DNA of 64,000 bases, taken from an uncultured Vampirovibrio sp. Its GTDB lineage: Bacteria > Cyanobacteriota > Vampirovibrionia > Gastranaerophilales > Gastranaerophilaceae. The stretch is taken from NCBI GenBank assembly GCA_910577515.1, contig CAJTLW010000005.1, forward strand, positions 91,874 to 155,873. Reading direction: 5' to 3'. Of the stretch, positions 24,723 to 33,840 are shown piece after piece. The translations under genes were made by a program, and so were the position numbers. Position 1 is the stretch's first letter, and every line of letters starts with the position of its first letter. The notes beneath the pieces were generated by a model that was given only the letters and a program-made list of their open reading frames with translations, did no database searches and had not been told where the DNA came from.

Positions 24723-26402
24723 TTAAACATTTGCAGGTTTTTTAGACTCCAATTGAAGTGTTAACGTTGTAATGTCGCACACTTCGGCAGGCCCAAAGTA
24801 TTGGATAGCGCCAGGGAAAACATAGCAATCGGTTTTTGCCCATTTTTCACGGTTTGCTTCAAATTCTCTAAACACAGGTCCATCTAATTCCACAAGGGCT
24901 TTTTGAATAACGGGTTTCATTTTACCATGGCGTCTTTCCATATTCATCATCATAGTTAAAGGAACACCGCCTGCAAGCCAGCTTGAAGCAGGCTTTGTCA
25001 GGTTTTTAACACTTGATAGGTACCCTGTAAGCCCTGCTGAAATTAAAGCAAAAGCATTATAACCAAGCGAATAGCAGTAATCTGCATCAAAGTTAGAAGG
25101 CATAGCGCATCTTCCTTCATACCCAAAGAAATGAGCCTGGTCTGAGAATTTACCAGTATATTTACCTTCTGCTTTCATTTGAGCCAATTTTACTTTTACC
25201 ATTTCAATTAAAAGCTTTTCAGTTTCAATTTTAGAAACCTGAACGTTACCATGCGGATCTCTATCCATAAGTAATTGAGCCTTAATCATATCCGGAAGGC
25301 TTGAGAATACTTTTGCATTATCAGCGCTTAATTTTGATGCGATAATTTGATATTTATCAGCATTTGAAGCTTCAACAAAAGCACTGTCTTTTTCTAAAAC
25401 AGCAAGAAGGTCGTTTAGATTTTGAATCATGGTTTTCATTTCAGGAATAAATTCAATCAAACCTTCAGGAATTAAGGCAACACCAAAATTTTTACCGTTG
25501 TTTCCGCGTTCAGCTACAACATTTGCAATATAATCTACAATGCTTTCTAATGATTGTTTTTTAGCCTCTACTTCTTCTGAAATCAAGCAAATATTAGGCT
25601 GTGTCTGAAGAGCAACTTCAAGACCAACATGTGTTGCGCTTCTTCCCATTAATTTAATAAAGTGCCAGTATTTTTTAGCAGAATTTGCATCTCTTTGAAT
25701 GTTGCCGATAAGTTCGGCATAAGTTTTGGTTGCTGTATCAAAGCCGAATGAAATTTCAATTTGGTCATTTTTAAGGTCACCGTCAATTGTTTTCGGGCAG
25801 CCAATTACCTGAATTCCTGTATTTTTAGCTTTTAGCCATTCAGCAAGCATGCAAGCATTTGTGTTTGAATCGTCTCCGCCAATTATAACAATAGCATTAA
25901 TATTTAAAGCCTTGCAATTTGCAAGAGTTTTTTCAAACTGTTCTTCAGTTTCAAGTTTTGTTCTGCCTGAACCTATAATATCAAAACCGCCTGTGTTTCT
26001 GTATCTGTTTATAAATTCATCATCAAATTTAACATATTGGGCATCCACTATGCCGGAAGGACCGCCCAAAAAGCCGTAAAGCTCGTTTTTAGGGTTTGCA
26101 GCTTTAAGCGCATCGTAAAGCCCTGCTATAACGTTATGTCCGCCGGGCGCCTGGCCGCCTGATAAAATAACGCCGACATTTTTAGCTTCCAAATTTAAAA
26201 CAGTGCCATTTTGTGCATCAAATGTAACAATTGGTTCACCATAAACATGGGAAAATAAATTTTGAATATCATTTGCATCTTTCACAGCACTTGTTTTAGC
26301 ACCGTATGAAATTTTAATATTTTGTATACCTGATTGTAAAGCACCAGCCAATTTTGGCTTATAGCTTAATCTTTCCTTGTGCAATGGTGATAATTCTCTC
26401 AT
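24723..26402 (-). CDS. pfp: PPi-dependent phosphofructokinase (long type)
   Basis: A 559-residue diphosphate-fructose-6-phosphate 1-phosphotransferase, catalysing the reversible PPi-driven step of glycolysis. The N-terminal half holds [14 protein letters not shown] and the diagnostic G-G-D-D-S-N (the Asp after G-G-D prevents ATP use), followed by P-K-T-I-D-G-D. The length (~550) matches the plant/bacterial long PFP group, not the short PfkA type. The start is the ATG at 26402 with AAGGAG 8 nt upstream. No ATP-type pfkA was seen nearby. This fits an anaerobic fermentative metabolism that spares ATP. Confidence 0.94.
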   Translation of the reverse strand: MRELSPLHKERLSYKPKLAGALQSGIQNIKISYGAKTSAVKDANDIQNLFSHVYGEPIVTFDAQNGTVLNLEAKNVGVILSGGQAPGGHNVIAGLYDALKAANPKNELYGFLGGPSGIVDAQYVKFDDEFINRYRNTGGFDIIGSGRTKLETEEQFEKTLANCKALNINAIVIIGGDDSNTNACMLAEWLKAKNTGIQVIGCPKTIDGDLKNDQIEISFGFDTATKTYAELIGNIQRDANSAKKYWHFIKLMGRSATHVGLEVALQTQPNICLISEEVEAKKQSLESIVDYIANVVAERGNNGKNFGVALIPEGLIEFIPEMKTMIQNLNDLLAVLEKDSAFVEASNADKYQIIASKLSADNAKVFSSLPDMIKAQLLMDRDPHGNVQVSKIETEKLLIEMVKVKLAQMKAEGKYTGKFSDQAHFFGYEGRCAMPSNFDADYCYSLGYNAFALISAGLTGYLSSVKNLTKPASSWLAGGVPLTMMMNMERRHGKMKPVIQKALVELDGPVFREFEANREKWAKTDCYVFPGAIQYFGPAEVCDITTLTLQLESKKPANV

Positions 26403-26512
26403 CAAATAATCTCCTTAAAATATTCTATGATAACATTCTAGTATAAATTTAAAAAAATTGCTTGAAATTTTTTTATAAGCATTGTAATATAATTTCATAC
26501 CAAGCAAGAAAT

Positions 26513-26587
26513 GCGGGAGTAATTCAGTGGTAGAATGCTTCCTTGCCAAGGAAGATGTCGCGAGTTCGAGCCTCGTCTCCCGCTCCA
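26513..26587 (+). tRNA. tRNA-Gly(GCC)
   Basis: A full cloverleaf: acceptor GCGGGAG/CTCCCGC, anticodon stem with loop TTGCCAA (GCC), T-loop TTCGAGC. The discriminator is T and CCA is encoded. It stands alone upstream of a glycan gene; the following gene's start is 79 nt downstream. Confidence 0.96.
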
Positions 26588-26665
26588 TTAATTAGAAAAT
26601 CCCTTTGTTGGGATTTTTTCTGTATATGGGGAATTTTTTGCGAGTTTTTTATATACAGGGTTTTT

Positions 26666-27772
26666 ATGACAATAAGGCGGTTTTTAGGATATATTAAAAA
26701 AAGAGCTTCAAGAGTATTGATTAATTCAATAAATACTGTGTCTTTTTTATTAAATTCTCCAAAAAAAAATACCGTGCTTCTGGTTGAAGGAAACAGCAGC
26801 CATACAGAGCTTTTCCCATCTTTTATTAAATATTTAAATACGCTGGGCTTTAACGTTGAAATTATCGTTAATTCTGACCAGATGGGAAATTTACCGAAAT
26901 TAAACGCAAATAAAATCTATTTTTTTAATATTGCAGGAATGAAAACTGCTTTGAATTTTCAAAAGGCAGAAAAATATTCCTTTATTATTTTTACCTCATA
27001 CAGGCTTTATTACCCCACTCCTGATAAAAAGTCACTCCAATCAACCGTTTTAGACCATTTTAACATTAGGCAAAACACAGCCTGTGTCTATCATCATCTT
27101 GAAGATTATAATGAAAATAGCAAAAAACCAGCCATTGTGCTATCAAAAAACTTAAAAAAAGATGATGGCCTTTATGTTGTAAACCCTTGCTACTTTAAAG
27201 AAAATACATTAAAAAACAAAAACAAAAAAACAATTTTTACAACCGTAGGAAAACTTGAAAATACAAGAAAAAATACAAATCTTCTTTTTGATGGCATAAG
27301 AGAGCTTGTAAAAGAGGGGGTTGGCGATTTTGAAGTAAATATTTTAGGCGACAATAAAAAAGACTGTATACCAAATGATATCAAAGAGTTTTTTAATGTA
27401 AAAGGAAAACTAAGTTTTGATAAATTGTACCTTGAGCTTGAAAATGCAGATTTTTACCTTCCGCTTTTAGACCCTCTTGAGCATCAAAGATATTTAACCC
27501 TTGGCACTTCAGGCTCATTTCAGCTCATAAGAGGTTTTCTTTTGCCGCCTGTAATTCATAACATTTTTGCACAACTGTACCGCTTCAATAATGAAAATTC
27601 TATAATCTATAATGAAAATAAAGATTTTTGTTTCGCACTTAAAAAAGCTGTAAATATCAACAATGAAGAGTATTTGGCTCTTCAAAAAAGCTTACTTAAT
27701 CAAAGAGATGAAATTTATAAAATTTCTGCTGAAAACCTAAAAACCCTTTTGAATAAGCTTATCGGGAGCTAA
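26666..27772 (+). CDS. glycosyltransferase-like protein
   Basis: A 368-residue protein starting M-T-I-R-R-F-L-G-Y-I (a longer frame would run through the tRNA). It has two Rossmann-like halves: V-L-L-V-E-G-N-S-S-H near residue 35, and I-F-T-T-V-G-K-L-E-N-T-R-K-N-T-N-L-L near 190, the typical donor-binding entry of GT-B enzymes. Near the C-terminal half L-G-T-S-G-S-F-Q is followed by hydrophobic P-P-V-I. It overlaps tail to tail with the next gene by 36 nt. It is probably involved in surface-glycan synthesis with the adjacent GT2 and UGM. The substrate is not deducible. Confidence 0.6.
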   Translation: MTIRRFLGYIKKRASRVLINSINTVSFLLNSPKKNTVLLVEGNSSHTELFPSFIKYLNTLGFNVEIIVNSDQMGNLPKLNANKIYFFNIAGMKTALNFQKAEKYSFIIFTSYRLYYPTPDKKSLQSTVLDHFNIRQNTACVYHHLEDYNENSKKPAIVLSKNLKKDDGLYVVNPCYFKENTLKNKNKKTIFTTVGKLENTRKNTNLLFDGIRELVKEGVGDFEVNILGDNKKDCIPNDIKEFFNVKGKLSFDKLYLELENADFYLPLLDPLEHQRYLTLGTSGSFQLIRGFLLPPVIHNIFAQLYRFNNENSIIYNENKDFCFALKKAVNINNEEYLALQKSLLNQRDEIYKISAENLKTLLNKLIGS

Positions 27773-28750
27773 AAGATTAAAAAACCTTCTTTCAAAATCA
27801 TCAATAAAAAGGCTGCTGTTTATAATGTCTTCATCCATAAGAGATATGACTTTTTCAATCCGAAGCTGAATTTCATAAGGCATGCTTTTGACATCAAATT
27901 TATTTTCTTCATCCAATCTCTCAAATACAAGATTTATAAGCTTTAGCGCCCTTTTATAAACATTTGAAATTACATTTTTATCCTTAATTTTCTGCACCGC
28001 TAAAATCTCAAAAACTTCTTCAATCCTATCAAACGGAGAAATACATTCTTCTAAATTTTGAAAATCAAACTCTGCTTTTCTATGATATGAATAAATATTA
28101 TCAGTATACACAATTTTTTTAGCCAAAAGCATGGTTTCAATATAAAAAGGAAAATCTATAAATGAATTTGTTGGAAAATTTTGCCCCCTGGTTTCAACAA
28201 ACCTTATACTGCTATTGTTTAAAAAGCTTTTCTTATAAAGTGTTGCAAAAATAGCAGGATGAAAACTCAAAAAAGAAGGGCTTTCATTAATTCTGAAAAA
28301 CCAATTTGGGATTTTACACCTTTTATTCCATTTAACACTATCTAAAAGCTCATATTTTCCCTTAATTTTTGACTCAACATCTATAAATTTAGTATAGGGT
28401 GATTTTACAATATCGGCTTCCGACTGTCTTGCAAGCTTATAAAGGTTTTCTAGAGTTTTTTTATGATAAAAATCAAAAGGTTCCGCCAAAAGTAAATATT
28501 CACCTTCAGATGCGTTTATTCCCGTATTAAGCGCTGCTCCGGCCCCTTCATTAATTTTATTTATAATTTTTATCCTTGATTCTTTTTTTGAAAAACTTTC
28601 TAAAACATCAAGTGATAAATCGCTTGAAGCACTATTTATGCATATTATTTCAAAGTTTTTAAATGTTTGCCCAATAATACTTTTTAAACAACGAAAAAGT
28701 CCATCATAAGCATTGTATACCGGTAAAATTATACTAACATTTTTTTCCAT
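27737..28750 (-). CDS. family 2 glycosyltransferase
   Basis: A 337-residue GT-A enzyme starting M-E-K-N-V-S-I-I-L-P-V-Y-N-A-Y. The nucleotide-sugar site includes I-N-S-A-S-S-D and N-E-G-A-G-A-A-L-N-T-G-I. The usual D-x-D is atypical here (A-E-P-F-D), so metal binding may be altered. It lies 10 nt behind UGM and is likely co-transcribed. A galactofuranosyl or other cell-surface transfer is inferred from this neighbour. Confidence 0.85.
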   Translation of the reverse strand: MEKNVSIILPVYNAYDGLFRCLKSIIGQTFKNFEIICINSASSDLSLDVLESFSKKESRIKIINKINEGAGAALNTGINASEGEYLLLAEPFDFYHKKTLENLYKLARQSEADIVKSPYTKFIDVESKIKGKYELLDSVKWNKRCKIPNWFFRINESPSFLSFHPAIFATLYKKSFLNNSSIRFVETRGQNFPTNSFIDFPFYIETMLLAKKIVYTDNIYSYHRKAEFDFQNLEECISPFDRIEEVFEILAVQKIKDKNVISNVYKRALKLINLVFERLDEENKFDVKSMPYEIQLRIEKVISLMDEDIINSSLFIDDFERRFFNLLAPDKLIQKGF

Positions 28751-28760
28751 ATTTTTCCTT

Positions 28761-29936
28761 TTATTTAACAATTAATTGCTCATCTTCAAATAAGGTGTTT
28801 TCTTCTAAAACGGATTTTAATCTTACATTCTCAAAAACTTCAAATGCTCTTTTTGCGGCCATATCCATTGAATAATTTTTAAAATCACCAAGCCTTCCAA
28901 GGAAATAAACATCTTTAAGTTTTTTTGCTTCAATTTTATATTGTTTAAAAATATCAGCATTTCGTTTACTGTAGACAGGATACACCCTTTCTGTGTCATT
29001 ATTCTGAAGGTAATCAGAAACATATTCTCTAGCTATCACGGTATTGGAAGTTTTAGCATCTGAATAATGTTTGAATTCATGGATTTTTATAAAATCGTAA
29101 TTATTCGGGTATTTTACAACACCTGTTTTTTGGTAAAATTCATTTTCAATTTTTGATATTTCAAAACGTGCGCTTCTATATTGAAGCATCCCGAATTTAT
29201 AATCAAAAAATTCATCAATAGAGCCTGTGTAGAAAATTCTATCAAACCCTGATGCATCAATATTTTTGAAATTAACATCCAGAAGAATTTTTATATTTTT
29301 ATGGTTTAAAATATTTTCAATTAATTTTGTATAACCTTCCTTAAAAATCCCCTGATATTTATCATTAAACGTTCTATCATCTCTATTTACATGGACACAA
29401 ACATTGGATAAATCTAAATCTCTTCTATCCCATTTTTTATTTGCATAGTGTATAAAAACATTTTCATAGATATAGCTTGCAAGAAAATCTAAATCCTTAT
29501 CCCAGAAAAAAGGCTTTGTCTTGATATCAAGAATGGAAACTTTTTCTCCCCATCCGTATTTTTTTATAAGCTTGTTTTCAAGGCGTTCTGCAAGTTTTTT
29601 TGGAAAAACGTTATAAATAGAGTTTAAATTAAAAGGCAGGCTTATAAAATTTCCCTCCGCAAGGGCTGCTTCCTTATGCATATAAGGTATAAAATCGGAA
29701 AATTTATTTAAATATTTAAAAACATATTCAAAATTTGTATGAAAAACGTGCGACCCAAATTTATGGACAAAAATCCCATCTTCCTTATAATCATAAATCA
29801 TTCCGCCAAGGCAGGGGGCTTTATCCATAATGAGAACATCTTCATCTAAAATTGACGCTAAACGCTCTGCTAGAACTGCACCGGATAACCCACACCCTAC
29901 AACAAGATTTTTCTTTTTCTTTTGATAACTTATCAT
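28761..29936 (-). CDS. glf: UDP-galactopyranose mutase
   Basis: A 391-residue flavoenzyme that converts UDP-galactopyranose to UDP-galactofuranose for surface glycans. The FAD site G-C-G-L-S-G-A-V-L-A-E-R is near residue 15. The conserved H-K-F-G-S-H-V-F-H-T and the substrate arm motifs (R-D-D-R-T-F-N-D-K-Y-Q-G and Y-K-Y/Y-R-S-A-R-F near 255) are present, as is G-R-L-G-D-F-K-N-Y at 340. It is followed directly by a GT2 gene. Confidence 0.95.
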   Translation of the reverse strand: MISYQKKKKNLVVGCGLSGAVLAERLASILDEDVLIMDKAPCLGGMIYDYKEDGIFVHKFGSHVFHTNFEYVFKYLNKFSDFIPYMHKEAALAEGNFISLPFNLNSIYNVFPKKLAERLENKLIKKYGWGEKVSILDIKTKPFFWDKDLDFLASYIYENVFIHYANKKWDRRDLDLSNVCVHVNRDDRTFNDKYQGIFKEGYTKLIENILNHKNIKILLDVNFKNIDASGFDRIFYTGSIDEFFDYKFGMLQYRSARFEISKIENEFYQKTGVVKYPNNYDFIKIHEFKHYSDAKTSNTVIAREYVSDYLQNNDTERVYPVYSKRNADIFKQYKIEAKKLKDVYFLGRLGDFKNYSMDMAAKRAFEVFENVRLKSVLEENTLFEDEQLIVK

Positions 29937-30104
29937 TAAAACCCCTTTAAATTAAACCCTTTTGTGCCATTTTGACACAGATTTTTATGCGCCGCTTTTA
30001 ATCTATGTTAAAAAACCCCTGCACAAATAAAAATCAGATATCCGGGCAATATACTGGATTAAATTTAATTTATATGGTAGGATTATTCTAAACCTGTAAA
30101 CTTT

Positions 30105-30172
30105 GGGGTGTTAGCACTCTGCCGACTGAGAAAGTGACTAAATGTCACTTTGGAAGGAGAGGGGTAGCACAC
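30105..30172 (+). promoter_or_regulatory. hairpin element upstream of tRNA-Ala (copy A)
   Basis: A ~68-nt element ending 12 nt before the tRNA-Ala 5' end. It contains CTGCCGACTGAG, a perfect hairpin AAAGTGAC-TAAAT-GTCACTTT, GGAGAGG, and a D-arm-like GGTAGCAC. Outer GTGT/ACAC and CTCT/AGAG can pair. A strongly similar copy precedes tRNA-Pro at 39431-39498 on the other strand at almost the same distance (11 nt). No ORF covers it. Confidence 0.6.
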
Positions 30173-30184
30173 TTTATGAAATAT

Positions 30185-30257
30185 GGGGCGTTAGCGCAGT
30201 TGGTAGCGCACGACACTGGCAGTGTCGGGGTCAGGGGTTCGAATCCCCTACGCTCCA
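30185..30257 (+). tRNA. tRNA-Ala(GGC)
   Basis: A 73-nt cloverleaf: acceptor GGGGCGT/ACGCTCC (one G-U), D-arm GCGC-AGTTGGTA-GCGC, anticodon stem CGACA/TGTCG with loop CTGGCAG (anticodon GGC), T-loop TTCGAAT, discriminator A. CCA is not encoded; a T-run follows directly. Confidence 0.95.
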
Positions 30258-30261
30258 GTTT

Positions 30262-30609
30262 TTATTTTTTCATTTTTAAGGCAGAAATTAATATATTATA
30301 CAAATACTCTAGTGTTTCCTCATCGCATTCAAATAACAACTCAAGTATTTGTTCGATTTTATTACTAAAAACGCTATTCCCATTAATTTTGTTTCCGAAA
30401 TTAAACAATTCAGCAGGGTTTATTTCAAGTGCAGAGGATATTTTAAGCAACATTCTTGCAGATACAAAATTTATACCGCATTCCATTCTTCCAAGCGAAG
30501 AAGTATCAATACCAAGCTTTTCAGCAAGCTCAGATTGGGTTAGATTTTTCTCTATTCTTTGCTTTTTGACATTTGCACCAAAAGCTTTTTTAAAAGTAGA
30601 AAGCCTCAT
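30262..30609 (-). CDS. XRE-family regulator
   Basis: A 115-residue regulator starting M-R-L-S-T-F-K-K-A-F-G. The HTH reads N-L-T-Q-S-E-L-A-E-K-L-G-I-D-T-S-S-L-G-R-M-E-C-G at about 23-46. The C-terminal part is a short Leu/Glu-rich oligomerisation region. The gene faces a 15-bp inverted repeat at 30646-30689 and a 37-codon gene beyond it, a typical regulator-operator-target layout. It is convergent with tRNA-Ala, ending 5 nt from it. Confidence 0.8.
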   Translation of the reverse strand: MRLSTFKKAFGANVKKQRIEKNLTQSELAEKLGIDTSSLGRMECGINFVSARMLLKISSALEINPAELFNFGNKINGNSVFSNKIEQILELLFECDEETLEYLYNILISALKMKK

Positions 30610-30645
30610 AATTATAGAGATTATTGCCTTTTGAAGCAAATTTCA

Positions 30646-30689
30646 ATTACCGTATAATCATAATTATTTATTATTGATTATACGGTAAT
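30646..30689. promoter_or_regulatory. 15-bp perfect inverted-repeat operator
   Basis: ATTACCGTATAATCA (30646-30660) and TGATTATACGGTAAT (30675-30689) are perfect complements with a 14-nt spacer. Each arm contains a TATAAT-like -10 sequence on one strand, so a bound protein would cover the promoter. It lies 37 nt from the XRE gene start. Confidence 0.7.
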
Positions 30690-30784
30690 AAAATTATCCT
30701 TTCAGGTAATATTAATAAGCAATATAGGATATTAATATTGAACTTGTAAACATTACTTAGTCAAAAAGAAAGGAAAACAAAAAA

Positions 30785-30898
30785 ATGAAAAAAGACAAAA
30801 CAAAATACGTGCTTGGAAAAATAGAGGCTGCATACGACTTCGGGAAATTGGATATCTTAAAAATCGAACTGTTCGAGATTGCAAACAAATTGCATTAA
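30785..30898 (+). CDS. small protein (37 aa)
   Basis: A 37-residue ORF starting M-K-K-D-K-T-K-Y-V-L-G-K-I-E with an AGAAAGGA ribosome site at proper distance. It is an amphipathic charged helix (L-D-I-L-K-I-E-L-F-E-I-A-N-K-L) and ends just before a terminator-like hairpin at 31012-31043. The divergent XRE regulator and the operator between them suggest it is the regulated partner. Function unknown. Confidence 0.5.
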   Translation: MKKDKTKYVLGKIEAAYDFGKLDILKIELFEIANKLH

Positions 30899-31011
30899 TA
30901 CAGATGCATAACAAAAAAGTGGCATTTAAAGCCGCTTTACTACATTGCATGTTTCCTAAGTTCTTTAATTGCAGAATGCGAAGCAGCAAAAAATAAAATA
31001 TAATCATCCAT

Positions 31012-31043
31012 AAAAACGCGGCATGGATTTCATGCCGCATTTA
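31012..31043 (+). terminator. hairpin terminator
   Basis: The stem GCGGCATG/CATGCCGC with loop GATTT is flanked by A-run and ATTT. It lies 114 nt after the 37-residue gene. The remaining stretch up to 31263 shows no gene; a 30-codon ORF at about 30903 lacks a ribosome site, and a GGGCG/CGCCC hairpin near 31080 has no T-run. Confidence 0.6.
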
Positions 31044-31263
31044 AGGTCAAAAAGAGTAAAACTTTGTTGTATAAGAAAACGGGCGAGAAAATACGCCCAC
31101 ACTGAATTATATTTAGTTTGAAATTTTATAAAGCTTTCTACAAGCTTATTATATCGGTTTAAATTTTTATGTCAATAACTAATAAATCAATAAATAGGAT
31201 ATCAATGCGTCCTTATTTTTATACAATATAAACATTAGTATAAAAATTAAAGGTTTAAAACTA

Positions 31264-31596
31264 ATGTCAGCGGATAAGAATTTAAAAAGATTATTAGGCT
31301 TACGTATAGCAAAATTGAGGAAGACTAAAGGTTTTTCTCAAGAAAAATTTGCAGAAAAAGTCGGCGTTTCACCAAGGTCAATATCGCGCATAGAAAATGG
31401 AGCAAATTATCCTCTGCCGGATACTCTTGTAAAAATTGCCGACGTACTTGGCCTTAAACCAAAAAATCTCTACGATTTTGAATATGAATACAGCAACAAA
31501 GAATTGTATTCATCAATTATAAATAAAATTAAATTAATAAAAGATGATATCGATAAACTAAAATTAGTTGATGAAATTTTAGGAAAAATTTTTTAA
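31264..31596 (+). CDS. XRE-family regulator
   Basis: A 110-residue regulator. The HTH spans about residues 12-65: G-L-R-I-A-K-L-R-K-T-K-G-F-S-Q-E-K-F-A-E-K, then V-S-P-R-S-I-S-R-I-E-N-G. The C-terminus is a Lys/Ile/Leu-rich helix. It is the second XRE gene within 1 kb; the two differ in their recognition helices, so they are not recent duplicates. A GC-rich hairpin (ACGGGCG/CGCCCGT, 31646-31666) follows the gene. Confidence 0.8.
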   Translation: MSADKNLKRLLGLRIAKLRKTKGFSQEKFAEKVGVSPRSISRIENGANYPLPDTLVKIADVLGLKPKNLYDFEYEYSNKELYSSIINKIKLIKDDIDKLKLVDEILGKIF

Positions 31597-31693
31597 TATA
31601 AATAATTTTAAAAAGGTATTTTAGCACTTTATACAAATAAAGAAAACGGGCGGTTTTTGCGCCCGTACAATCAAGAGAGATAGAGAAATATTT

Positions 31694-33715
31694 TTATTGT
31701 GTTAATTTATCTAAAAATTCAAAATACCCTTTTAATATTCCTTCCTTTTTATTGTTATTGTATTGTTCAAGCTCTTCTTTGCTCATTCTTTTAAAAGGCA
31801 TTCCGGATAAAATCCTTGAAACTCCATCGGTAAGCACCGTGCAGGCAGCAGTTATTATTCCTGCCCCTACAAGACTTTGGGAATAAGGTATTTTAAATAA
31901 ATTATTTAGCCCTAAAAATACACACTGAACAGATGTTCTTATAACTTTATTTACACCCCTTAAACGTGCATCTTTATTCGCTTTTTCGACATCACCTGTT
32001 TGCATCAATGTTGAATTATAATCATCTGTCGATGCAAAATATATTGAACCAAAAATACCGAGAATGGCAGATAATTTACCAATTCCATAATTATTAATAT
32101 TTGATTTTGTCTCCCTGTTTAAAACAGAAAGTCTGTTTTCTTCAATGTGTTTGGCATAATGAGTGATAAATTCTTCACTTTCAATATCTCCGCCAAATTT
32201 TTGCGCCTGTTTTTGAAAATCCATAAATGTATTTACAAGGTTTAATTCATTTTTTAAACCCTTTTGTTGTTTTTGAACTATATTTAAGCCTTCAAGTGCA
32301 GTGCGCGCAAGTTTGTAGGGGTATGAGGCAATCTCCTTTATGATTTTAAAAGGAGCAAAAGGAATACTTAAAAGCTCTTTTTTTGAAACTTCAACATTTA
32401 TAAAAGGAACTTTTACAAATTTTTCATACTTGCCGATAAAAATTTTATCATCACGTTTTAAAGCCTGTTTTTTAGCAGCTTCTTTAATTTTATCGCTGTA
32501 ATATTGTTCCATATTTTTATACCCTAAATCACACAAGGTATCGGAAAACTCTGTTAATTCCTGCTTGCTTGCCCATAATTCACCAACCGTTGCACTTTTA
32601 TATTTTTCAGCAATGGTCTTAACAGGTTTTAAATTCATAATTAAAGCTTTAATATTTTTAAAAGCCGGGGCATTTTTAATTCCCTTAAGTGCAAAACCGG
32701 CACCAATGCTTAAAAGACAAGCTAAAATAATATTTTTTCCGCACAAAACGTGCGTTTTATTTGTCTTATCGCTTTGTAAATTCTCTTTTTGAACATCATT
32801 TTCTTTTGATGCTAAATTTTCAGGTTTAATTCTTCTAAGCGGCATCCCTGTTGAAAGCCTGGATGTCACATGAAAAAGCAGCCCAAGAAGCGTATTTACA
32901 ACAGGTGCGCCAAACTTTGAATTGTTTACAAACCCAGAACATGCACTTAACATAAAATATTGCGAAATTGCTTCCTCAAATGTTGCAATGATTTCCTGTT
33001 TCTTCTTGGTTTTTGCTTCTTTTTTAGCCTCAGCTTCGTTTTTACCATTTTGAATGCTTTTATTATAAAAATCATTTCCAAGCATACAAGCAGCGCTAAA
33101 CCCTGAAACTGCTCTAACAATAGTTCTTTCACCGGTTGTGTTGTATTTTGCCCTGCCAGGGGCAAGATTGTCATCAAATAATTTATAAAATCTATCAACT
33201 ACTCCATTGCATACGCCTTCAGGGTTTTCACCACAGAAGGCTCCTTTTTCGTGTAAGTATCTGTCAATGTCACAGGGGCTAATTCCTTTTTCCCTAGCAG
33301 CACCATTAAGAAAATTGTCGCCATTTTGGAGCAGCCCTCGTAACGCTCGTTCACACTTTTCATTTTCACCCGCCTTTCTAAATTCGGTTAAAGTTTTACT
33401 ATTCTGTAATTTTTCAATATGAAATTTGTTTGCAAAAGCATTTAATAATTCAAGAGGTAATTTTGTAAAAGGATATTTTAGGGCATCAGACAGAGAATTT
33501 GCCCTTTTATATAAATTATCGCCCCCGAGTGTTTGAATAAAATCGGGAGCGACTTTGTCTTTTAGAGATTCATATATACCATCTAAACAATGGCTTGAAA
33601 GTTGTTCAATTGTACCGAGGTGGCTAATCTTGCATGTTTTTAGACCCGAGAAACTCAGCTTGCCTTTAAACACGCCAGAACTATACCCGAAATTCTTAAC
33701 CGGTAATAATGGCAT
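31694..33715 (-). CDS. large lineage-specific membrane protein with duplicated domain
   Basis: A 673-residue protein with an F-K-G segment near the N-terminus (G-V-F-K-G-K-L-S-F). It contains hydrophobic segments around 210, 270, 335 and 600-640 within a Lys-rich framework. A ~95-residue unit occurs twice, at about 207-302 and 550-650, each running from a D-(F/D)-Y-N motif to the near-identical ends S-R-L-S-T-G-M-P-L-R-R-I and S-R-I-L-S-G-M-P-F-K-R-M. I do not recognise the domain outside this lineage style. It is a single-gene unit on the minus strand. Confidence 0.75.
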   Translation of the reverse strand: MPLLPVKNFGYSSGVFKGKLSFSGLKTCKISHLGTIEQLSSHCLDGIYESLKDKVAPDFIQTLGGDNLYKRANSLSDALKYPFTKLPLELLNAFANKFHIEKLQNSKTLTEFRKAGENEKCERALRGLLQNGDNFLNGAAREKGISPCDIDRYLHEKGAFCGENPEGVCNGVVDRFYKLFDDNLAPGRAKYNTTGERTIVRAVSGFSAACMLGNDFYNKSIQNGKNEAEAKKEAKTKKKQEIIATFEEAISQYFMLSACSGFVNNSKFGAPVVNTLLGLLFHVTSRLSTGMPLRRIKPENLASKENDVQKENLQSDKTNKTHVLCGKNIILACLLSIGAGFALKGIKNAPAFKNIKALIMNLKPVKTIAEKYKSATVGELWASKQELTEFSDTLCDLGYKNMEQYYSDKIKEAAKKQALKRDDKIFIGKYEKFVKVPFINVEVSKKELLSIPFAPFKIIKEIASYPYKLARTALEGLNIVQKQQKGLKNELNLVNTFMDFQKQAQKFGGDIESEEFITHYAKHIEENRLSVLNRETKSNINNYGIGKLSAILGIFGSIYFASTDDYNSTLMQTGDVEKANKDARLRGVNKVIRTSVQCVFLGLNNLFKIPYSQSLVGAGIITAACTVLTDGVSRILSGMPFKRMSKEELEQYNNNKKEGILKGYFEFLDKLTQ

Positions 33716-33840
33716 AAAAAATATTCACCCTTGCGTAAAATGTTAATAGTCTGATTTCGGGTATATAAAACAAAGGAATAAAACAATTTGCTACCTGTTG
33801 CAAAAAACGGGTAATTTTTGTTACAAAACTTTATAAAAAA

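Noticed and set aside
26543..26665. Upstream extension of the glycosyltransferase ORF
   Set aside because: It would read through tRNA-Gly; the ATG at 26666 with an AGGG site is a better start.
30134..30634. 166-codon plus-strand ORF over tRNA-Ala and the XRE gene
   Set aside because: It is antisense to the XRE regulator and reads through the tRNA.
31646..31666. GGGCG/CGCCC hairpin after the second XRE gene as a terminator
   Set aside because: It lacks a T-run on the plus strand, so I do not call it an intrinsic terminator.
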